A DNA stretch of 64,000 bases from Luidia sarsii (GCA_949987565.1 OX465101.1:23362543-23426542); one strand, 5' to 3'; shown: positions 10,301 to 25,000, counted from the first letter of the stretch. The notes: generated from the sequence alone by a model not told the origin. Program-made: numbers and translations.

Positions 10301-12409
10301 TGACAGTCGCATTGCCGGTACACTTATCAAACCGATGGCATCAGGGTACATTTGCCTGGGCGTGTTTCGGTGCAGATTTCAGGTACCTTGCTAATTCTTT
10401 CGTGAATCGATTGACAAGGCCAAGGGCTACGATCTAATATAGTTTAAGCTTCATGGGGTGAATATTAAAGGGCGATATTTAGGAGGAGGCATTACATGTG
10501 TCTTGCCCGAGATTCTTTGCAGTGTATTGTAAGCGCGTCACAATATACTTGGCTGTGCGCCTTCGCTCAATGAACATGACTCTTTTGCCTTGAAATGATT
10601 CTTGGATTGAGTCTCAGATATCTTGTCTTTCGATTGGATCCTCTCGAGAGCATGTCAAGCTACAGATAGGTCAAATTTCAGCTTCTGGAACGAAATAGTT
10701 TTGAGGATAATGACTAGAAGGTAAAGACCGTCTGACACATACCCCTACATGTGTTTTGTTGACAGTCGCATTGCCGGTACACTTATCAAACCGATGGCAT
10801 CAGGGTACATTTGCCTGGGCGTGTTTCGGTGCAGATTTCAGGTACCTTGCTAATTCTTTCGTGAATCGATTGACAAGGCCAAGGGCTACGATCTAATATA
10901 GTTTAAGCTTCATGGGGTGAATATTAAAGGGCGATATTTAGGAGGAGGCATTACATGTGTCTTGCCCGAGATTCTTTGCAGTGTATTGTAAGCGCGTCAC
11001 AATATACTTGGCTGTGCGCCTTCGCTCAATGAACATGACTCTTTTGCCTTGAAATGATTCTTGGATTGAGTCTCAGATATCTTGTCTTTCGATTGGATCC
11101 TCTCGAGAGCATGTCAAGCTACAGATAGGTCAAATTTCAGTTTCTGGAACGAAATAGTTTTGAGGATAATGACTAGAAGGTAAAGACCGTCTGACACATA
11201 CCCCTACATGTGTTTTGTTGACAGTCGCATTGCCGGTACACTTATCAAACCGATGGCATCAGAGTACATTTGCCTGGGCGTGTTTCGGTGCAGATTTCAG
11301 GTACCTTGCTAATTCTTTCGTGAATCGATTGACAAGGCCAAGGGCTACGATCTGAACATAGTTTAAGCTTCATGGGGTGAATATTAAAGGGCGGTATTCA
11401 GGAGGAGGCATTACATGTGTCTTGCCCGAGATTCTTTGCAGTGTATTGTAAGCGCGTCACAATATACTTGGCTTTGCGCCTTCGCTCAAAGAACATGACT
11501 CTTTTGCCTTGAAATGATTCTTGGATTGAGTCTCAGATATCTTGTCTTTCGATTGGATCCTCTCGAGAGCATGTCAAGCTACAGATAGGTCAATTTTCAG
11601 CCTCTGGAACGAAATAGTTTTGAGGATAATGACTAGAAGGTAAAGACCGTCTGACACATACCCCTACATGTGTTTTGTTGACAGTCGCATTGCCGGTACA
11701 CTTATCAAACCGATGGCATCAGGGTACATTTGCCTTGGCGTGTTTCGGTGCAGATTTCAGGTACCTTGCTAATTCTTTCGTGAATCGATTGACAAGGCCA
11801 AGGGCTACGATCTGAACATAGTTTAAGCTTCATGGGGTGAATATTAAAGGGCGGTATTTAGGAGGAGGCATTACATGTGTCTTGCCCGAGATTCTTTGCA
11901 GTGTATTGTAAGCGCGTCACAATATACTTGGCTGTGCGCCTTCGCTCAAAAAACATGACTCTTTTGCCTTGAAATGATTCTTGGATTGAGTCTCAGATAT
12001 CTTGTCTTTCGATTGGATCCTCTCGAGAGCATGTCAAGCTACAGATAGGTCAATTTTCAGCTTCTGGAACGAAATAGTTTTGAGGATAATGACTAGAAGG
12101 TAAAGACCGTCTGACACATACCCCTACATGTGTTTTGTTGACAGTCGCATTGCCGGTACACTTATCAAACCGATGGCATCAGGGTAAATTTGCCTGGGCG
12201 TGTTTCGGTGCAGATTTCAGGTACCTTGCTAATTCTTTCGTGAATCGATTGACAAGGCCAAGGGCTACGATCTAATATAGTTTAAGCTTCATGGGGTGAA
12301 TATTAAAGGGCGATATTTAGGAGGAGGCATTACATGTGTCTTGCCCGAGATTCTTTGCAGTGTATTGTAAGCGCGTCACAATATACTTGGCTGTGCGCCT
12401 TCGCTCAAT

Positions 12410-14708
12410 GAACATGACTCTTTTGCCTTGAAATGATTCTTGGATTGAGTCTCAGATATCTTGTCTTTCGATTGGATCCTCTCGAGAGCATGTCAAGCTA
12501 CAGATAGGTCAAATTTCAGTTTCTGGAACGAAATAGTTTTGAGGATAATGACTAGAAGGTAAAGACCGTCTGACACATACCCCTACATGTGTTTTGTTGA
12601 CAGTCGCATTGCCGGTACACTTATCAAACCGATGGCATCAGGGTACATTTGCCTGGGCGTGTTTCGGTGCAGATTTCAGGTACCTTGCTAATTCTTTCGT
12701 GAATCGATTGACAAGGCCAAGGGCTACGATCTGAACATAGTTTAAGCTTCATGGGGTGAATATTAAAGGGCGGTATTCAGGAGGAGGCATTACATGTGTC
12801 TTGCCCGAGATTCTTTGCAGTGTATTGTAAGCGCGTCACAATATACTTGGCTGTGCGCCTTCGCTCAAAGAACATGACTCTTTTGCCTTGAAATGATTCT
12901 TGGATTGAGTCTCAGATATCTTGTCTTTCGATTGGATCCTCTCGAGAGCATGTCAAGCTACAGATAGGTCAATTTTCAGCTTCTGGAACGAAATAGTTTT
13001 GAGGATAATGACTAGAATGTAAAGACCGTCTGACACATACCCCTACATGTGTTTTGTTGACAGTCGCATTGCCGGTACACTTATCAAACCGATGGCATCA
13101 GGGTACATTTGACCGGGCGTGTTTCGGTTCAGATTTAAGGTACCTTGCTAATTCTTACGGAAATCGATTGACTAGGCCAAGGGCTACGATCTGAATATAG
13201 TTTAAGCTTCATGGGGTGAATATTAAAGGGCGATATTTAGGAGGAGGCATTACATGTGTCTTGCCCGAGATTCTTTGCAGTGTATTGTAAGCGCGTCACA
13301 ATATACTTGGCTGTGCGCCTTCGCTCAAAGAACATGACTCTTTTGCCTTGAAATGATTCTTGGATTGAGTCTCAGATATCTTGTCTTTCGATTGGATCCT
13401 CTCGAGAGCATGTCAAGCTACAGATAGGTCATTTTTCAGCCTCTGGAACGAAATAGTATTGAGGATAATGACTAGAAGGTAAAGACCGTCTGACACATAC
13501 CCCTACATGTGTTTTGTTGACAGTCGCATTGCCGGTACACTTATCAAACCGATGGCATCAGGGTACATTTGACCGGGTGTGTTTCGGTTCAGATTTAAGG
13601 TACCTTGCTAATTCTTTCGGAAATCGATTGACTAGGCCAAGGGCTACGATCTGAACATAGTTTAAGCTTCATGGGGTGAATATTAAAGGGCGGTATTTAG
13701 GAGGAGGCATTACATGTGTCTTGCCGGAGATTCTTTGCAGTGTATTGTAAGCGCGTCACAATATACTTGGCTGTGCGCCTTCGCTCAAAGAACATGACTC
13801 TTTTGCCTTGAAATGATTCTTGGATTGAGTCTCAGATATCTTGTCTTTCGATTGGATCCTCTCGAGAGCATGTCAAGCTACAGATAGGTCAATTTTCAGC
13901 TTCTGGAACGAAATAGTTTTGAGGATAATGACTAGAAGGTAAAGACCGTCTGACACATACCCCTACATGTGTTTTGTTGACAGTCGCATTGCCGGTACAC
14001 TTATCAAACCGATGGCATCAGGGTACATTTGCCTGGGCGTGTTTCGGTGCAGATTTCAGGTACCTTGCTAAATCTTTCGTGAATCGATTGACAAGGCCAA
14101 GGGCTACGATCTGAACATAGTTTAAGCTTCATGGGGTGAATATTAAAGGGCGGTATTTAGGAGGAGGCATTACATGTGTCTTGCCCGAGATTCTTTGCAG
14201 TGTATTGTAAGCGCGTCACAATATACTTGGCTGTGCGCCTTCGCTCAAAGAACATGACTCTTTTGCCTTGAAATGATTCTTGGATTGAGTCTCAGATATC
14301 TTGTCTTTCGATTGGATCCTCTCGAGAGCATGTCAAGCTACAGATAGGTCAATTTTCAGCTTCTGGAACGAAATAGTTTTGAGGATAATGACTAGAAGGT
14401 AAAGACCGTCTGACACATACCCCTACATGTGTTTTGTTGACAGTCGCATTGCCGGTACACTTATCAAACCGATGGCATCAGGGTACATTTGCCTGGGCGT
14501 GTTTCGGTGCAGATTTCAGGTACCTTGCTAATTCTTTCGTGAATCGATTGACAAGGCCAAGGGCTACGATCTAATATAGTTTAAGCTTCATGGGGTGAAT
14601 ATTAAAGGGCGATATTTAGGAGGAGGCATTACATGTGTCTTGCCCGAGATTCTTTGCAGTGTATTGTAAGCGCGTCACAATATACTTGGCTGTGCGCCTT
14701 CGCTCAAT
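12410..14708 (+). repeat. Nested 5-monomer block a in HOR copy 2
   Basis: This is the counterpart of 2757-5055 at +9,653. It carries the same private marks, including CTTACGG near 13153 and TAGTATTGAGG near 13455. Confidence 0.87.
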
Positions 14709-17007
14709 GAACATGACTCTTTTGCCTTGAAATGATTCTTGGATTGAGTCTCAGATATCTTGTCTTTCGATTGGATCCTCTCGAGAGCATGTCAAGCTAC
14801 AGATAGGTCAAATTTCAGCTTCTGGAACGAAATAGTTTTGAGGATAATGACTAGAAGGTAAAGACCGTCTGACACATACCCCTACATGTGTTTTGTTGAC
14901 AGTCGCATTGCCGGTACACTTATCAAACCGATGGCATCAGGGTACATTTGCCTGGGCGTGTTTCGGTGCAGATTTCAGGTACCTTGCTAATTCTTTCGTG
15001 AATCGATTGACAAGGCCAAGGGCTACGATCTGAACATAGTTTAAGCTTCATGGGGTGAATATTAAAGGGCGGTATTCAGGAGGAGGCATTACATGTGTCT
15101 TGCCCGAGATTCTTTGCAGTGTATTGTAAGCGCGTCACAATATACTTGGCTGTGCGCCTTCGCTCAAAGAACATGACTCTTTTGCCTTGAAATGATTCTT
15201 GGATTGAGTCTCAGATATCTTGTCTATCGATTGGATCCTCTCGAGAGCATGTCAAGCTACAGATAGGTCAATTTTCAGCTTCTGGAACGAAATAGTTTTG
15301 AGGATAATGACTAGAATGTAAAGACCGTCTGACACATACCCCTACATGTGTTTTGTTGACAGTCGCATTGCCGGTACACTTATCAAACCGATGGCATCAG
15401 GGTACATTTGACCGGGCGTGTTTCGGTTCAGATTTAAGGTACCTTGCTAATTCTTTCGGAAATCGATTGACTAGGCCAAGGGCTACGATCTGAATATAGT
15501 TTAAGCTTCATGGGGTGAATATTAAAGGGCGATATTTAGGAGGAGGCATTACTTGTGTCTTGCCCGAGATTCTTTGCAGTGTATTGTAAGCGCGTCACAA
15601 TATACTTGGCTGTGCGCCTTCGCTCAAAGAACATGACTATTTTGCCTTGAAATGATTCTTGGATTGAGTCTCAGATATCTTGTCTTTCGATTGGATCCTC
15701 TCGAGAGCATGTCAAGCTACAGATAGGTCATTTTTCAGCCTCTGGAACGAAATAGTTTTGAGGATAATGACTAGAAGGTAAAGACCGTCTGACACATACC
15801 CCTACATGTGTTTTGTTGACAGTCGCATTGCCGGTACACTTATCAAACCGATGGCATCAGGGTACATTTGACCGGGCGTGTTTCGGTTCAGATTTAAGGT
15901 ACCTTGCTAATTCTTTCGGAAATCGATTGACTAGGCCAAGGGCTACGATCTGAACATAGTTTAAGCTTCATGGGGTGAATATTAAAGGGCGGTATTTAGG
16001 AGGAGGCATTACATGTGTCTTGCCGGAGATTCTTTGCAGTGTATTGTAAGCGCGTCACAATATACTTGGCTGTGCGCCTTCGCTCAAAGAACATGACTCT
16101 TTTGCCTTGAAATGATTCTTGGATTGAGTCTCAGATATCTTGTCTTTCGATTGGATCCTCTCGAGAGCATGTCAAGCTACAGATAGGTCAATTTTCAGCT
16201 TCTGGAACGAAATAGTTTTGAGGATAATGACTAGAAGGTAAAGACCGTCTGACACATACCCCTACATGTGTTTTGTTGACAGTCGCATTGCCGGTACACT
16301 TATCAAACCGATGGCATCAGGGTACATTTGCCTGGGCGTGTTTCGGTGCAGATTTCAGGTACCTTGCTAAATCTTTCGTGAATCGATTGACAAGGCCAAG
16401 GGCTACGATCTGAACATAGTTTAAGCTTCATGGGGTGAATATTAAAGGGCGGTATTTAGGAGGAGGCATTACATGTGTCTTGCCCGAGATTCTTTGCAGT
16501 GTATTGTAAGCGCGTCACAATATACTTGGCTGTGCGCCTTCGCTCAAAGAACATGACTCTTTTGCCTTGAAATGATTCTTGGATTGAGTCTCAGATATCT
16601 TGTCTTTCGATTGGATCCTCTCGAGAGCATGTCAAGCTACAGATAGGTCAATTTTCAGCTTCTGGAACGAAATAGTTTTGAGGATAATGACTAGAAGGTA
16701 AAGACCGTCTGACACATACCCCTACATGTGTTTTGTTGACAGTCGCATTGCCGGTACACTTATCAAACCGATGGCATCAGGGTACATTTGCCTGGGCGTG
16801 TTTCGGTGCAGATTTCAGGTACCTTGCTAATTCTTTCGTGAATCGATTGACAAGGCCAAGGGCTACGATCTAATATAGTTTAAGCTTCATGGGGTGAATA
16901 TTAAAGGGCGATATTTAGGAGGAGGCATTACATGTGTCTTGCCCGAGATTCTTTGCAGTTTATTGTAAGCGCGTCACAATATACTTGGCTGTGCGCCTTC
17001 GCTCAAT
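14709..17007 (+). repeat. Nested 5-monomer block b in HOR copy 2
   Basis: This is the counterpart of 5056-7354 at +9,653. It carries CTATCGATTGG near 15225, ATTACTTGTG near 15550, GACTATTTT near 15636 and GCAGTTTATT near 16957. Confidence 0.87.
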
Positions 17008-19306
17008 GAACATGACTCTTTTGCCTTGAAATGATTCTTGGATTGAGTCTCAGATATCTTGTCTTTCGATTGGATCCTCTCGAGAGCATGTCAAGCTACA
17101 GATAGGTCAAATTTCAGCTTCTGGAACGAAATAGTTTTGAGGATAATGACTAGAAGGTAAAGACCGTCTGACACATACCCCTACATGTGTTTTGTTGACA
17201 GTCGCATTGCCGGTACACTTATCAAACCGATGGCATCAGGGTACATTTGCCTGGGCGTGTTTCGGTGCAGATTTCAGGTACCTTGCTAATTCTTTCGTGA
17301 ATCGATTGACAAGGCCAAGGGCTACGATCTGAACATAGTTTAAGCTTCATGGGGTGAATATTAAAGGGCGGTATTCAGGAGGAGGCATTACATGTGTCTT
17401 GCCCGAGATTCTTTGCAGTGTATTGTAAGCGCGTCACAATATACTTGGCTGTGCGCCTTCGCTCAAGGAACATGACTCTTTTGCCTTGAAATGATTCTTG
17501 GATTGAGTCTCAGATATCTTGTCTTTCGATTGGATCCTCTCGAGAGCATGTCAAGCTACAGATAGGTCAATTTTCAGCTTCTGGAACGAAATAGTTTTGA
17601 GGATAATGACTAGAAGGTAAAGACCGTCTGACACATACCCCTACATGTGTTTTGTTGACAGTCGCATTGCCGGTACACTTATCAAACCGATGGCATCAGG
17701 GTACATTTGCCTGGGCGTGTTTCGGTGCAGATTTCAGGTACCTTGCTAATTCTTTCGTGAATCGATTGACTAGGCCAAGGGCTACGATCTGAATATAGTT
17801 TAAGATTCATGGGGTGAATATTAAAAGGCGATATTTAGGAGGAGGCATTACATGTGTCTTGCCCGAGATTCTTTGCAGTGTATTGTAAGCGCGTCACAAT
17901 ATACTTGGCTGTGCGCCTTCGCTCAAAGAACATGACTCTTTTGCCTTGAAATGATTCTTGGATTGAGTCTCAGATATCTTGTCTTTCGATTGGATCCTCT
18001 CGAGAGCATGTCAAGCTACAGATAGGTCAATTTTCAGCTTCTGGAACGAAATAGTTTTGAGGATAATGACTAGAATGTAAAGACCGTCTGACACATACCC
18101 CTACATGTGTTTTGTTGACAGTCGCATTGCCGGTACACTTATCAAACCGATGGCATCAGGGTACATTTGACCGGGCGTGTTTCGGTTCAGATTTAAGGTA
18201 CCTTGCTAATTCTTTCGGAAATCGATTGACTAGGCCAAGGGCTACGATCTGAATATAGTTTAAGCTTCATGGGGTGAATATTAAAGGGCGATATTTAGGA
18301 GGAGGCATTACATGTGTCTTGCCCGAGATTCTTTGCAGTGTATTGTAAGCGCGTCACAATATACTTGGCTGTGCGCCTTCGCTCAAAGAACATGACTCTT
18401 TTGCCTTGAAATGATTCTTGGATTGAGTCTCAGATATCTTGTCTTTCGATTGGATCCTCTCGAGAGCATGTCAAGCTACAGACAGGTCAATTTTCAGCTT
18501 CTGGAACGAAATAGTTTTGAGGATAATGACTAGAAGGTAAAGACCGTCTGACACATACCCCTACATGTGTTTTGTTGACAGTCGCATTGCCGGTACACTT
18601 ATCAAACCGATGGCATCAGGGTACATTTGCCTGGGCGTGTTTCGGTGCAGATTTCAGGTACCTTGCTAATTCTTTCGTGAATCGATTGACAAGGCCAAGG
18701 GCTACGATCTAATATAGTTTAAGCTTCATGGGGTGAATATTAAAGGGCGATATTTAGGAGGAGGCATTACATGTGTCTTGCCGGAGATTCTTTGCAGTGT
18801 ATTGTAAGCGCGTCACAATATACTTGGCTGTGCGCCTTCGCTCAATGAACATGACTCTTTTGCCTTGAAATGATTCTTGGATTGAGTCTCAGATATCTTG
18901 TCTTTCGATTGGATCCTCTCGAGAGCATGTCAAGCTACAGATAGGTCAAATTTCAGCTTCTGGAACGAAATAGTTTTGAGGATAATGACTAGAAGGTAAA
19001 GACCGTCTGACACATACCCCTACATGTGTTTTGTTGACAGTCGCATTGCCGGTACACTTATCAAACCGATGGCATCAGGGTTCATTTGCCTGGGCGTGTT
19101 TCGGTGCAGATTTCAGGTACCTTGCTAATTCTTTCGTGAATCGATTGACAAGGCCAAGGGCTACGATCTGAACATAGTTTAAGCTTCATGGGGTGAATAT
19201 TAAAGGGCGGTATTCAGGAGGAGGCATTACATGTGTCTTGCCCGAGATTCTTTGCAGTGTATTGTAAGCGCGTCACAATATACTTGGCTGTGCGCCTTCG
19301 CTCAAA

Positions 19307-22065
19307 GAACATGACTCTTTTGCCTTGAAATGATTCTTGGATTGAGTCTCAGATATCTTGTCTTTCGATTGGATCCTCTCGAGAGCATGTCAAGCTACAG
19401 ATAGGTCAATTTTCAGCTTCTGGAACGAAATAGTTTTGAGGATAATGACTAGAAGGTAAAGACCGTCTGACACATACCCCTACATGTGTTTTGTTGACAG
19501 TCGCATTGCCGGTACACTTATCAAACCGATGGCATCAGGGTACATTTGCCTGGGCGTGTTTCGGTGCAGATTTCAGGTACCTTGCTAATTCTTTCGTGAA
19601 TCGATTGACTAGGCCAAGGGCTACGATCTGAATATAGTTTAAGATTCATGGGGTGAATATTAAAAGGCGATATTTAGGAGGAGGCATTACATGTGTCTTG
19701 CCCGAGATTCTTTGCAGTGTATTGTAAGCGCGTCACAATATACTTGGCTGTGCGCCTTCGCTCAAAGAACATGACTCTTTTGCCTTGAAATGATTCTTGG
19801 ATTGAGTCTCAGATATCTTGTCTTTCGATTGGATCCTCTCGAGAGCATGTCAAGCTACAGATAGGTCAATTTTCAGCTTCTGGAACGAAATAGTTTTGAG
19901 GATAATGACTAGAATGTAAAGACCGTCTGACACATACCCCTACATGTGTTTTGTTGACAGTCGCATTGCCGGTACACTTATCAAACCGATGGCATCAGGG
20001 TACATTTGACCGGGCGTGTTTCGGTTCAGATTTAAGGTACCTTGCTAATTCTTTCGGAAATCGATTGACTAGGCCAAGGGCTACGATCTGAATATAGTTT
20101 AAGCTTCATGGGGTGAATATTAAAGGGCGATATTTAGGAGGAGGCATTACATGTGTCTTGCCCGAGATTCTTTGCAGTGTATTGTAAGCGCGTCACAATA
20201 TACTTGGCTGTGCGCCTTCGCTCAAAGAACATGACTCTTTTGCCTTGAAATGATTCTTGGATTGAGTCTCAGATATCTTGTCTTTCGATTGGATCCTCTC
20301 GAGAGCATGTCAAGCTACAGATAGGTCAATTTTCAGCCTCTGGAACGAAATAGTTTTGAGGATAATGACTAGAAGGTAAAGACCGTCTGACACATACCCC
20401 TACATGTGTTTTGTTGACAGTCGCATTGCCGGTACACTTATCAAACCGATGGCATCAGGGTACATTTGCCTGGGCGTGTTTCGGTGCAGATTTCAGGTAC
20501 CTTGCTAATTCTTTCGTGAATCGATTGACAAGGCCAAGGGCTACGATCTGAACATAGTTTAAGCTTCATGGGGTGAATATTAAAGGGCGGTATTTAGGAG
20601 GAGGCATTACATGTGTCTTGCCCGAGATTCTTTGCAGTGTATTGTAAGCGCGTCACAATATACTTGGCTGTGCGCCTTCGCTCAAAAAACATGACTCTTT
20701 TGCCTTGAAATGATTCTTGGATTGAGTCTCAGATATCTTGTCTTTCGATTGGATCCTCTCGAGAGCATGTCAAGCTACAGATAGGTCAATTTTCAGCTTC
20801 TGGAACGAACTAGTTTTGAGGATAATGACTAGAAGGTAAAGACCGTCTGACACATACCCCTACATGTGTTTTGTTGACAGTCGCATTGCCGGTACACTTA
20901 TCAAACCGATGGCATCAGGGTACATTTGCCTGGGCGTGTTTCGGTGCAGATTTCAGGTACCTTGCTAATTCTTTCGTGAATCGATTGACAAGGCCAAGGG
21001 CTACGATCTGAACATAGTTTAAGCTTCATGGGGTGAATATTAAAGGGCGGTATTTAGGAGGAGGCATTACATGTGTCTTGCCCGAGATTCTTTGCAGTGT
21101 ATTGTAAGCGCGTCACAATATACTTGGCTGTGCGCCTTCGCTCAAAGAACATGACTCTTTTGCCTTGAAATGATTCTTGGATTGAGTCTCAGATATCTTG
21201 TCTTTCGATTGGATCCTCTCGAGAGCATGTCAAGCTACAGATAGGTCAATTTTCAGCTTCTGGAACGAAATAGTTTTGAGGATAATGACTAGAAGGTAAA
21301 GACCGTCTGACACATACCCCTACATGTGTTTTGTTGACAGTCGCATTGCCGGTACACTTATCAAACCGATGGCATCAGAGTACATTTGCCTGGGCGTGTT
21401 TCGGTGCAGATTTCAGGTACCTTGCTAATTCTTTCGTGAATCGATTGACAAGGCCAAGGGCTACGATCTAATATAGTTTAAGCTTCATGGGGTGAATATT
21501 AAAGGGCGATATTTAGGAGGAGGCATTACATGTGTCTTGCCCGAGATTCTTTGCAGTGTATTGTAAGCGCGTCACAATATACTTGGCTGTGCGCCTTCGC
21601 TCAATGAACATGACTCTTTTGCCTTGAAATGATTCTTGGATTGAGTCTCAGATATCTTGTCTTTCGATTGGATCCTCTCGAGAGCATGTCAAGCTACAGA
21701 TAGGTCAAATTTCAGCTTCTGGAACGAAATAGTTTTGAGGATAATGACTAGAAGGTAAAGACCGTCTGACACATACCCCTACATGTGTTTTGTTGACAGT
21801 CGCATTGCCGGTACACTTATCAAACCGATGGCATCAGGGTACATTTGCCTGGGCGTGTTTCGGTGCAGATTTCAGGTACCTTGCTAATTCTTTCGTGAAT
21901 CGATTGACAAGGCCAAGGGCTACGATCTGAACATAGTTTAAGCTTCATGGGGTGAATATTAAAGGGCGGTATTCAGGAGGAGGCATTACATGTGTCTTGC
22001 CCGAGATTCTTTGCAGTGTATTGTAAGCGCGTCACAATATACTTGGCTGTGCGCCTTCGCTCAAA
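19307..22065 (+). repeat. 6-monomer block (2,759 bp)
   Basis: Units start at 19307, 19767, 20227, 20687, 21147 and 21606. Types in order: AAGATTC/AAAAGGCG gamma unit (like HOR unit 18); GAATG/GACCGGG gamma unit (like unit 19); CAGCCTC beta unit followed by CAAAAAAC (like unit 5); GAACTAGTTTT beta unit; GAGTAC alpha unit ending CAAT; CAAATTT/CGGTATTCAGG beta unit. The same series begins again at 22066. The GAACTAG change creates a SpeI site (ACTAGT) not seen in the first 19 kb. Confidence 0.88.
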
Positions 22066-25000
22066 GAACATGACTCTTTTGCCTTGAAATGATTCTTGGA
22101 TTGAGTCTCAGATATCTTGTCTTTCGATTGGATCCTCTCGAGAGCATGTCAAGCTACAGATAGGTCAATTTTCAGCTTCTGGAACGAAATAGTTTTGAGG
22201 ATAATGACTAGAAGGTAAAGACCGTCTGACACATACCCCTACATGTGTTTTGTTGACAGTCGCATTGCCGGTACACTTATCAAACCGATGGCATCAGGGT
22301 ACATTTGCCTGGGCGTGTTTCGGTGCAGATTTCAGGTACCTTGCTAATTCTTTCGTGAATCGATTGACTAGGCCAAGGGCTACGATCTGAATATAGTTTA
22401 AGATTCATGGGGTGAATATTAAAAGGCGATATTTAGGAGGAGGCATTACATGTGTCTTGCCCGAGATTCTTTGCAGTGTATTGTAAGCGCGTCACAATAT
22501 ACTTGGCTGTGCGCCTTCGCTCAAAGAACATGACTCTTTTGCCTTGAAATGATTCTTGGATTGAGTCTCAGATATCTTGTCTTTCGATTGGATCCTCTCG
22601 AGAGCATGTCAAGCTACAGATAGGTCAATTTTCAGCTTCTGGAACGAAATAGTTTTGAGGATAATGACTAGAATGTAAAGACCGTCTGACACATACCCCT
22701 ACATGTGTTTTGTTGACAGTCGCATTGCCGGTACACTTATCAAACCGATGGCATCAGGGTACATTTGACCGGGCGTGTTTCGGTTCAGATTTAAGGTACC
22801 TTGCTAATTCTTTCGGAAATCGATTGACTAGGCCAAGGGCTACGATCTGAATATAGTTTAAGCTTCATGGGGTGAATATTAAAGGGCGATATTTAGGAGG
22901 AGGCATTACATGTGTCTTGCCCGAGATTCTTTGCAGTGTATTGTAAGCGCGTCACAATATACTTGGCTGTGCGCCTTCGCTCAAAGAACATGACTCTTTT
23001 GCCTTGAAATGATTCTTGGATTGAGTCTCAGATATCTTGTCTTTCGATTGGATCCTCTCGAGAGCATGTCAAGCTACAGATAGGTCAATTTTCAGCCTCT
23101 GGAACGAAATAGTTTTGAGGATAATGACTAGAAGGTAAAGACCGTCTGACACATACCCCTACATGTGTTTTGTTGACAGTCGCATTGCCGGTACACTTAT
23201 CAAACCGATGGCATCAGGGTACATTTGCCTGGGCGTGTTTCGGTGCAGATTTCAGGTACCTTGCTAATTCTTTCGTGAATCGATTGACAAGGCCAAGGGC
23301 TACGATCTGAACATAGTTTAAGCTTCATGGGGTGAATATTAAAGGGCGGTATTTAGGAGGAGGCATTACATGTGTCTTGCCCGAGATTCTTTGCAGTGTA
23401 TTGTAAGCGCGTCACAATATACTTGGCTGTGCGCCTTCGCTCAAAAAACATGACTCTTTTGCCTTGAAATGATTCTTGGATTGAGTCTCAGATATCTTGT
23501 CTTTCGATTGGATCCTCTCGAGAGCATGTCAAGCTACAGATAGGTCAATTTTCAGCTTCTGGAACGAACTAGTTTTGAGGATAATGACTAGAAGGTAAAG
23601 ACCGTCTGACACATACCCCTACATGTGTTTTGTTGACAGTCGCATTGCCGGTACATTTATCAAACCGATGGCATCAGGGTACATTTGCCTGGGCGTGTTT
23701 CGGTGCAGATTTCAGGTACCTTGCTAATTCTTTCGTGAATCGATTGACAAGGCCAAGGGCTACGATCTGAACATAGTTTAAGCTTCATGGGGTGAATATT
23801 AAAGGGCGGTATTTAGGAGGAGGCATTACATGTGTCTTGCCCGAGATTCTTTGCAGTGTATTGTAAGCGCGTCACAATATACTTGGCTGTGCGCCTTCGC
23901 TCAAAGAACATGACTCTTTTGCCTTGAAATGATTCTTGGATTGAGTCTCAGATATCTTGTCTTTCGATTGGATCCTCTCGAGAGCATGTCAAGCTACAGA
24001 TAGGTCAATTTTCAGCTTCTGGAACGAAATAGTTTTGAGGATAATGACTAGAAGGTAAAGACCGTCTGACACATACCCCTACATGTGTTTTGTTGACAGT
24101 CGCATTGCCGGTACACTTATCAAACCGATGGCATCAGAGTACATTTGCCTGGGCGTGTTTCGGTGCAGATTTCAGGTACCTTGCTAATTCTTTCGTGAAT
24201 CGATTGACAAGGCCAAGGGCTACGATCTAATATAGTTTAAGCTTCATGGGGTGAATATTAAAGGGCGATATTTAGGAGGAGGCATTACATGTGTCTTGCC
24301 CGAGATTCTTTGCAGTGTATTGTAAGCGCGTCACAATATACTTGGCTGTGCGCCTTCGCTCAAAGAACATGACTCTTTTGCCTTGAAATGATTCTTGGAT
24401 TGAGTCTCAGATATCTTGTCTTTCGATTGGATCCTCTCGAGAGCATGTCAAGCTACAGATAGGTCAATTTTCAGCTTCTGGAACGAAATAGTTTTGAGGA
24501 TAATGACTAGAAGGTAAAGACCGTCTGACACATACCCCTACATGTGTTTTGTTGACAGTCGCATTGCCGGTACACTTATCAAACCGATGGCATCAGAGTA
24601 CATTTGCCTGGGCGTGTTTCGGTGCAGATTTCAGGTACCTTGCTAATTCTTTCGTGAATCGATTGACAAGGCCAAGGGCTACGATCTAATATAGTTTAAG
24701 CTTCATGGGGTGAATATTAAAGGGCGATATTTAGGAGGAGGCATTACATGTGTCTTGCCCGAGATTCTTTGCAGTGTATTGTAAGCGCGTCACAATATAC
24801 TTGGCTGTGCGCCTTCGCTCAATGAACATGACTCTTTTGCCTTGAAATGATTCTTGGATTGAGTCTCAGATATCTTGTCTTTCGATTGGATCCTCTCGAG
24901 AGCATGTCAAGCTACAGATAGGTCAAATTTCAGCTTCTGGAACGAAATAGTTTTGAGGATAATGACTAGAAGGTAAAGACCGTCTGACACATACCCCTAC

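Larger units (their letters stand above)
9654..19306 (+). repeat. 21-monomer higher-order repeat, copy 2 (9,653 bp)
   Basis: Monomer starts: 9654, 10113, 10572, 11031, 11491, 11951, 12410, 12870, 13330, 13790, 14250, 14709, 15169, 15629, 16089, 16549, 17008, 17468, 17928, 18388, 18847. Every private marker listed for copy 1 is present at +9,653. The only difference I found by reading is the last base: copy 1 ends CTCAAT and is followed by unit 1 again, while copy 2 ends CTCAAA and is followed by a unit-18-like monomer. The 21-mer order therefore stops at 19306. I compared the diagnostic positions, not all 9,653 bases. An assembly duplication cannot be excluded from the sequence alone. Confidence 0.92.
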
